Origin: Nanobdellati archaeon
Lineage (GTDB): Archaea; Nanobdellota; Nanobdellia; Woesearchaeales; GCA-2686295
Length of the DNA stretch: 53,458 nt
Direction of reading: 5' to 3'
NCBI GenBank assembly: GCA_014384375.1
Contig: JACNFY010000015.1
Location: 1 to 53,458 of the forward strand
Position numbers and translations under genes: made by a program. A model generated the notes under the pieces. The model made no database searches, was not told the origin of the DNA, and saw only the letters and a program-made list of their open reading frames with translations. Shown one piece after another: positions 51,419 to 53,458 of the stretch (position 1 is its first letter; each line of letters starts with the position of its first letter).

Positions 51419-52030
51419 ATGGCTTTTGTCTTTAAAACTTCTAAGCAAGAAATCCATGACTTGATTGAGGCTTGGATATTCATTAGTTTGGCTTTTGCCA
51501 TCCTCCTATCTGGTGGAAGGTTGTTTTCTTTGACTATTATCAAGACATTTATCCTTGCAGCACTCACTGTTGGTATTGGCTTCTTGTTCCATGAGATGGC
51601 TCACAAGATAGTTGCCCAGAGATATGGGTGCTTTGCAGAATTCAGAGCTAGCATACAGATGCTGGTTCTAGCATTAATCATGAGTTTCTTTGGCTTCCTA
51701 ATAGCTGCTCCTGGAGCTGTCATGATATCTGGTCGTGTTAGTAGAGCCCAGAATGGCAAGATAGCAATTGCAGGTCCTATTGTTAACCTTGTCTTATCCT
51801 TGTTATTTGTTCCATTGTTTTTACTGGCCACAATGCTTAATATTGGGTTACTCTTAGAGCTCGCTTCTTATGGTATCTGGATAAACGCTTTCCTTGCTTT
51901 CTTTAACATGCTGCCTTTCTTTGTGTTGGATGGGAAAAAGGTGATGATGTGGAGCAGAGAAGCTTATTTCGCAGTTGTCATACCTGCACTGATAGTTATG
52001 TTTTCAGCCATAAAGTATGTAAGTATTTAA
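51419..52030 (+). CDS. Site-2-type membrane metalloprotease (M50)
   Basis: 203 residues, six helices. FLFHEMAHKIVAQRYG (HExxH, residues 58-62) and FNMLPFFVLDGKKV (third ligand Asp) are the M50 zinc site; AAPGAVMISGRVSRAQNGKIAIAGPIVNL is the conserved PDZ-less middle. Cuts proteins inside the membrane; could act on anchored regulators such as that at 30343, which is speculation. Track start 51380 is in the promoter; TTTATAAAC about 27 nt before ATG 51419 fixes a leaderless start. Confidence 0.88.
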   Translation: MAFVFKTSKQEIHDLIEAWIFISLAFAILLSGGRLFSLTIIKTFILAALTVGIGFLFHEMAHKIVAQRYGCFAEFRASIQMLVLALIMSFFGFLIAAPGAVMISGRVSRAQNGKIAIAGPIVNLVLSLLFVPLFLLATMLNIGLLLELASYGIWINAFLAFFNMLPFFVLDGKKVMMWSREAYFAVVIPALIVMFSAIKYVSI

Positions 52031-52086
52031 TTTTCCAAAAAATTTATATACTTTTCAAATATTAACATTGAGAGAGGGGTGTATAT

Positions 52087-52719
52087 ATGGCAAAACATGT
52101 TCATGACATTCATTACATGCTAATAGTTCTTATCCTAGCTTTTTTTGTCATAACCCTTTCCTACAACCAAGTGAATCCAGGAATAACAGGTCAGGTTGTT
52201 AAAAGAACAATTGGTACTGAAGGTTTTGTTGTCAAATTTTTAAGGTCTACCACAGCGCCTTCTGATTTCAAAGCAGTAAGTACTGAAGGATTGCTTACTC
52301 CTATAAAGATAAATACTGTGAGGTTGCCTTGGAAAAAAATTCTGAATGTAGAGATTCCTGTAAAGAATATCGGTGGTGAAACAGTATATCAAATGCCTGC
52401 AGGTGAGGATGTAGTAAAAACAAATCTTGATTGTGCTTGGGTGAATCTAAACAACAAGGATTTCATAAAGCTCAGATCTCTAAGTGGCCACATGGCTTGC
52501 AGAGCTACTGACTATGATTCATGCTTGATGACAAACACTGTGAAAACAATGATATATTATAGTTCTGGAGATGGTTCATTTAAGGATGTGATGTTCAAGG
52601 ATGTGTCTAATAATTTCAATAATTGTTATAATACTATCAGAACAACTGATGAAAACTATAGGGATGAGTCAGGGGATGTTCGGGAGACTAAGTACACAAC
52701 TGTTTTCTGCTGTAAATAG
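52087..52719 (+). CDS. Secreted or membrane-anchored Cys-containing protein
   Basis: 210 residues. One N-terminal helix (YMLIVLILAFFVITLSY) followed by NPGITGQVVKR, the ITGxVV pattern I associate with exported Woesearchaeota proteins, then a beta-rich domain with six cysteines (LDCAW, HMACRA, DSCLM, NNCYN and a final FCCK). No known domain. GAGAGGGG precedes the ATG and a TTTATATAC box lies near 52040. Probable VKOR client. Confidence 0.6.
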   Translation: MAKHVHDIHYMLIVLILAFFVITLSYNQVNPGITGQVVKRTIGTEGFVVKFLRSTTAPSDFKAVSTEGLLTPIKINTVRLPWKKILNVEIPVKNIGGETVYQMPAGEDVVKTNLDCAWVNLNNKDFIKLRSLSGHMACRATDYDSCLMTNTVKTMIYYSSGDGSFKDVMFKDVSNNFNNCYNTIRTTDENYRDESGDVRETKYTTVFCCK

Positions 52720-53349
52720 TTATATTCTTCCCTTAGAAATATAGTTATTGATATCTTCTCGTGTCATATGAATTCTTGAAGAGAATGACCTGTTGAATTG
52801 TTTTTTCTGCTTCTTAAGATAGAATCCATAGATAAATCCAACTGCCATTCCAACTAGATGTGCGATGTTCCCAACTCCTGAGGGAAAGAATATTCCTCCG
52901 ATGTCAAGTAGTGCCCACACAACGCCTGCCACCCAAAAGGGCATTGGTATTGCAAAGAAGAAGAGAACTCTTAAATTAGGCATTAAGACAATTAACGCTG
53001 CTAGTATTCCCATGATTGCTCCGCTTGCACCCAACGAAGCACGGTAGAAAAAACTAGCTACAAAGCCAGCTATTATACCAGATAGGAAGTAAACCATTAA
53101 GAATCTTTTAGGACCTATTTTTCTCTCAAGCAAACCGCCGAACAAAACTAGAGCATAGAGATTGAACAATAGGTGTGCAAATCCTCCGTGTAAGAACATG
53201 TGCGTTACTAGAATCCAAGGCCTTGTGAAAACATCTTCTGATATCAGCATGAAATTAGTTTTAAAGGCTGGAAGAATTATTTGGACTAAAAACAGAGCTA
53301 TGTTTATACCTGCCAGCCACATAACAACGTTTCTGGATTTAAAATTCAT
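52720..53349 (-). CDS. Rhomboid intramembrane serine protease
   Basis: 209 residues, six helices and a C-terminal cytoplasmic tail. HMFLHGGFAHLLFNLYAL with the conserved HxxxN, catalytic Ser109 in GASGAIMG and His164 in NIAHLVGMAVG. Cleaves membrane proteins in or near the bilayer. It ends at the base next to the end of the secreted-protein gene. Leaderless, ATTTAAAA about 27 nt before the ATG. Confidence 0.93.
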   Translation of the reverse strand: MNFKSRNVVMWLAGINIALFLVQIILPAFKTNFMLISEDVFTRPWILVTHMFLHGGFAHLLFNLYALVLFGGLLERKIGPKRFLMVYFLSGIIAGFVASFFYRASLGASGAIMGILAALIVLMPNLRVLFFFAIPMPFWVAGVVWALLDIGGIFFPSGVGNIAHLVGMAVGFIYGFYLKKQKKQFNRSFSSRIHMTREDINNYISKGRI

Positions 53350-53402
53350 GGATATGTATGTTAAGTTGTTTTTTTTAAATCTTTGTTTAATTGGGTTTTT
53401 TC

Positions 53403-53458
53403 AGAGTTTGTCGCAAAATAAATAAATGACTTTGTTAATTAAAGGTTTAGGAGGGTGG
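53403..53458. repeat. Right copy of 56-bp perfect inverted repeat at the window ends
   Basis: Exact reverse complement of 1-56. ATG at 53426 opens an ORF MTLLIKGLGGW that runs off the end, mirroring the one on the left. Preceded by AATAAATAA, an A/T-rich stretch that could be a promoter or the end of a mobile element. Confidence 0.9.

Noticed and set aside
1-53458. Linear mobile element (Borg-like or viral) because of the inverted ends
   Set aside because: Contents are core chromosomal genes (SRP54, enolase, PyrBI, nucS) with no replication, capsid or integrase genes; the exact 56-bp match with an abrupt end is better explained by a repeat at contig ends.
1-53458. tRNA, rRNA and 7S RNA genes
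   Set aside because: Looked for T-loop GGTTCRAATC-like sequences and rRNA blocks on both strands and saw none; a tRNA scan would be decisive.

Overview
The window reads as chromosomal DNA of a small-genome archaeon of the DPANN group, most likely Woesearchaeota-like. I base this on archaeal information genes (SRP54, Nre, NucS/EndoMS, archaeal RHH and PIN proteins), strong TTTAWATA boxes about 25-30 nt before many start codons (leaderless transcripts), GGAGG/AGAGGT ribosome sites on other genes, low GC, very tight gene packing, a fused PyrB-PyrI aspartate transcarbamoylase, and secreted proteins with ITGxVV-type N-termini and a six-Cys module that I associate with Woesearchaeota. No rRNA, tRNA, CRISPR array or complete transposon was seen. 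The placement is inference; there is no marker gene here that settles the phylum.

Layout. 1-2049: AMP-forming acetyl-CoA synthetase. 2121-8309: one long minus-strand metal/thiol operon (DsbD-like membrane protein, YHS protein, thioredoxin-like protein, Cys-rich Zn protein, ZIP-like protein, geranylgeranyl-reductase-like flavoprotein, DUF2933 protein, CopA with YHS and HMA domains). 8440-9839: methyltransferase, and an ArsR regulator with its own palindromic operator plus a small membrane partner. 9984-12339: MFS transporter, DUF192 lipoprotein, alpha/beta hydrolase. 12444-16244: 2-oxoacid:ferredoxin oxidoreductase (two subunits) and a GH13 glycosidase. 16427-19617: an extracytoplasmic redox island (VKOR, thioredoxin-like lipoprotein, CcdA, two membrane proteins of unknown role, DoxX-type protein) bracketed by two paralogous microproteins of 23 and 21 residues that end in CPFC. 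19657-27441: Ca2+-type P-ATPase, PEP synthase, a broken PEP-utilising gene, HAD phosphatase, enolase. 27482-31684: PH-like membrane protein, MIP18, then a secreted Cys-rich protein next to a membrane-anchored winged-helix regulator and a second winged-helix protein. 31818-37528: SRP54, two Nudix hydrolases, a Na,K-ATPase-like pump and an unusual array of hairpins. 37750-39726: a restriction-modification module with a ribbon-helix-helix control gene. 39930-43731: radical SAM protein, DHH phosphoesterase, convergent RHH/PIN pair, HAD phosphatase. 43787-53349: zinc-ribbon membrane protein, membrane pyrophosphatase, PyrBI, ThiF-like E1, Nre and NucS (both ending in PCNA-binding boxes), Ada-like Zn membrane protein, M50 and rhomboid proteases, secreted protein.

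How it fits together. Acetyl-CoA synthetase, 2-oxoacid:ferredoxin oxidoreductase, PEP synthase and enolase give a route between acetate/acetyl-CoA, 2-oxoacids and sugar phosphates, with GH13 supplying glucose from glucans. The membrane pyrophosphatase and two P2-type ATPases suggest cation-based energetics. VKOR, thioredoxin-like lipoprotein and two CcdA/DsbD-like proteins can make and reshuffle disulfides outside the membrane, and Cys-rich secreted proteins in the same window are plausible clients.

The two ends of the window are a perfect 56-bp inverted repeat, so both ends run into opposite copies of the same outside sequence. My best candidate for something undescribed is the pair of K-rich/acidic/CPFC microproteins tied to the redox island; next are the tandem hairpin array at 34132-34276 and the eight-gene metal/thiol operon.
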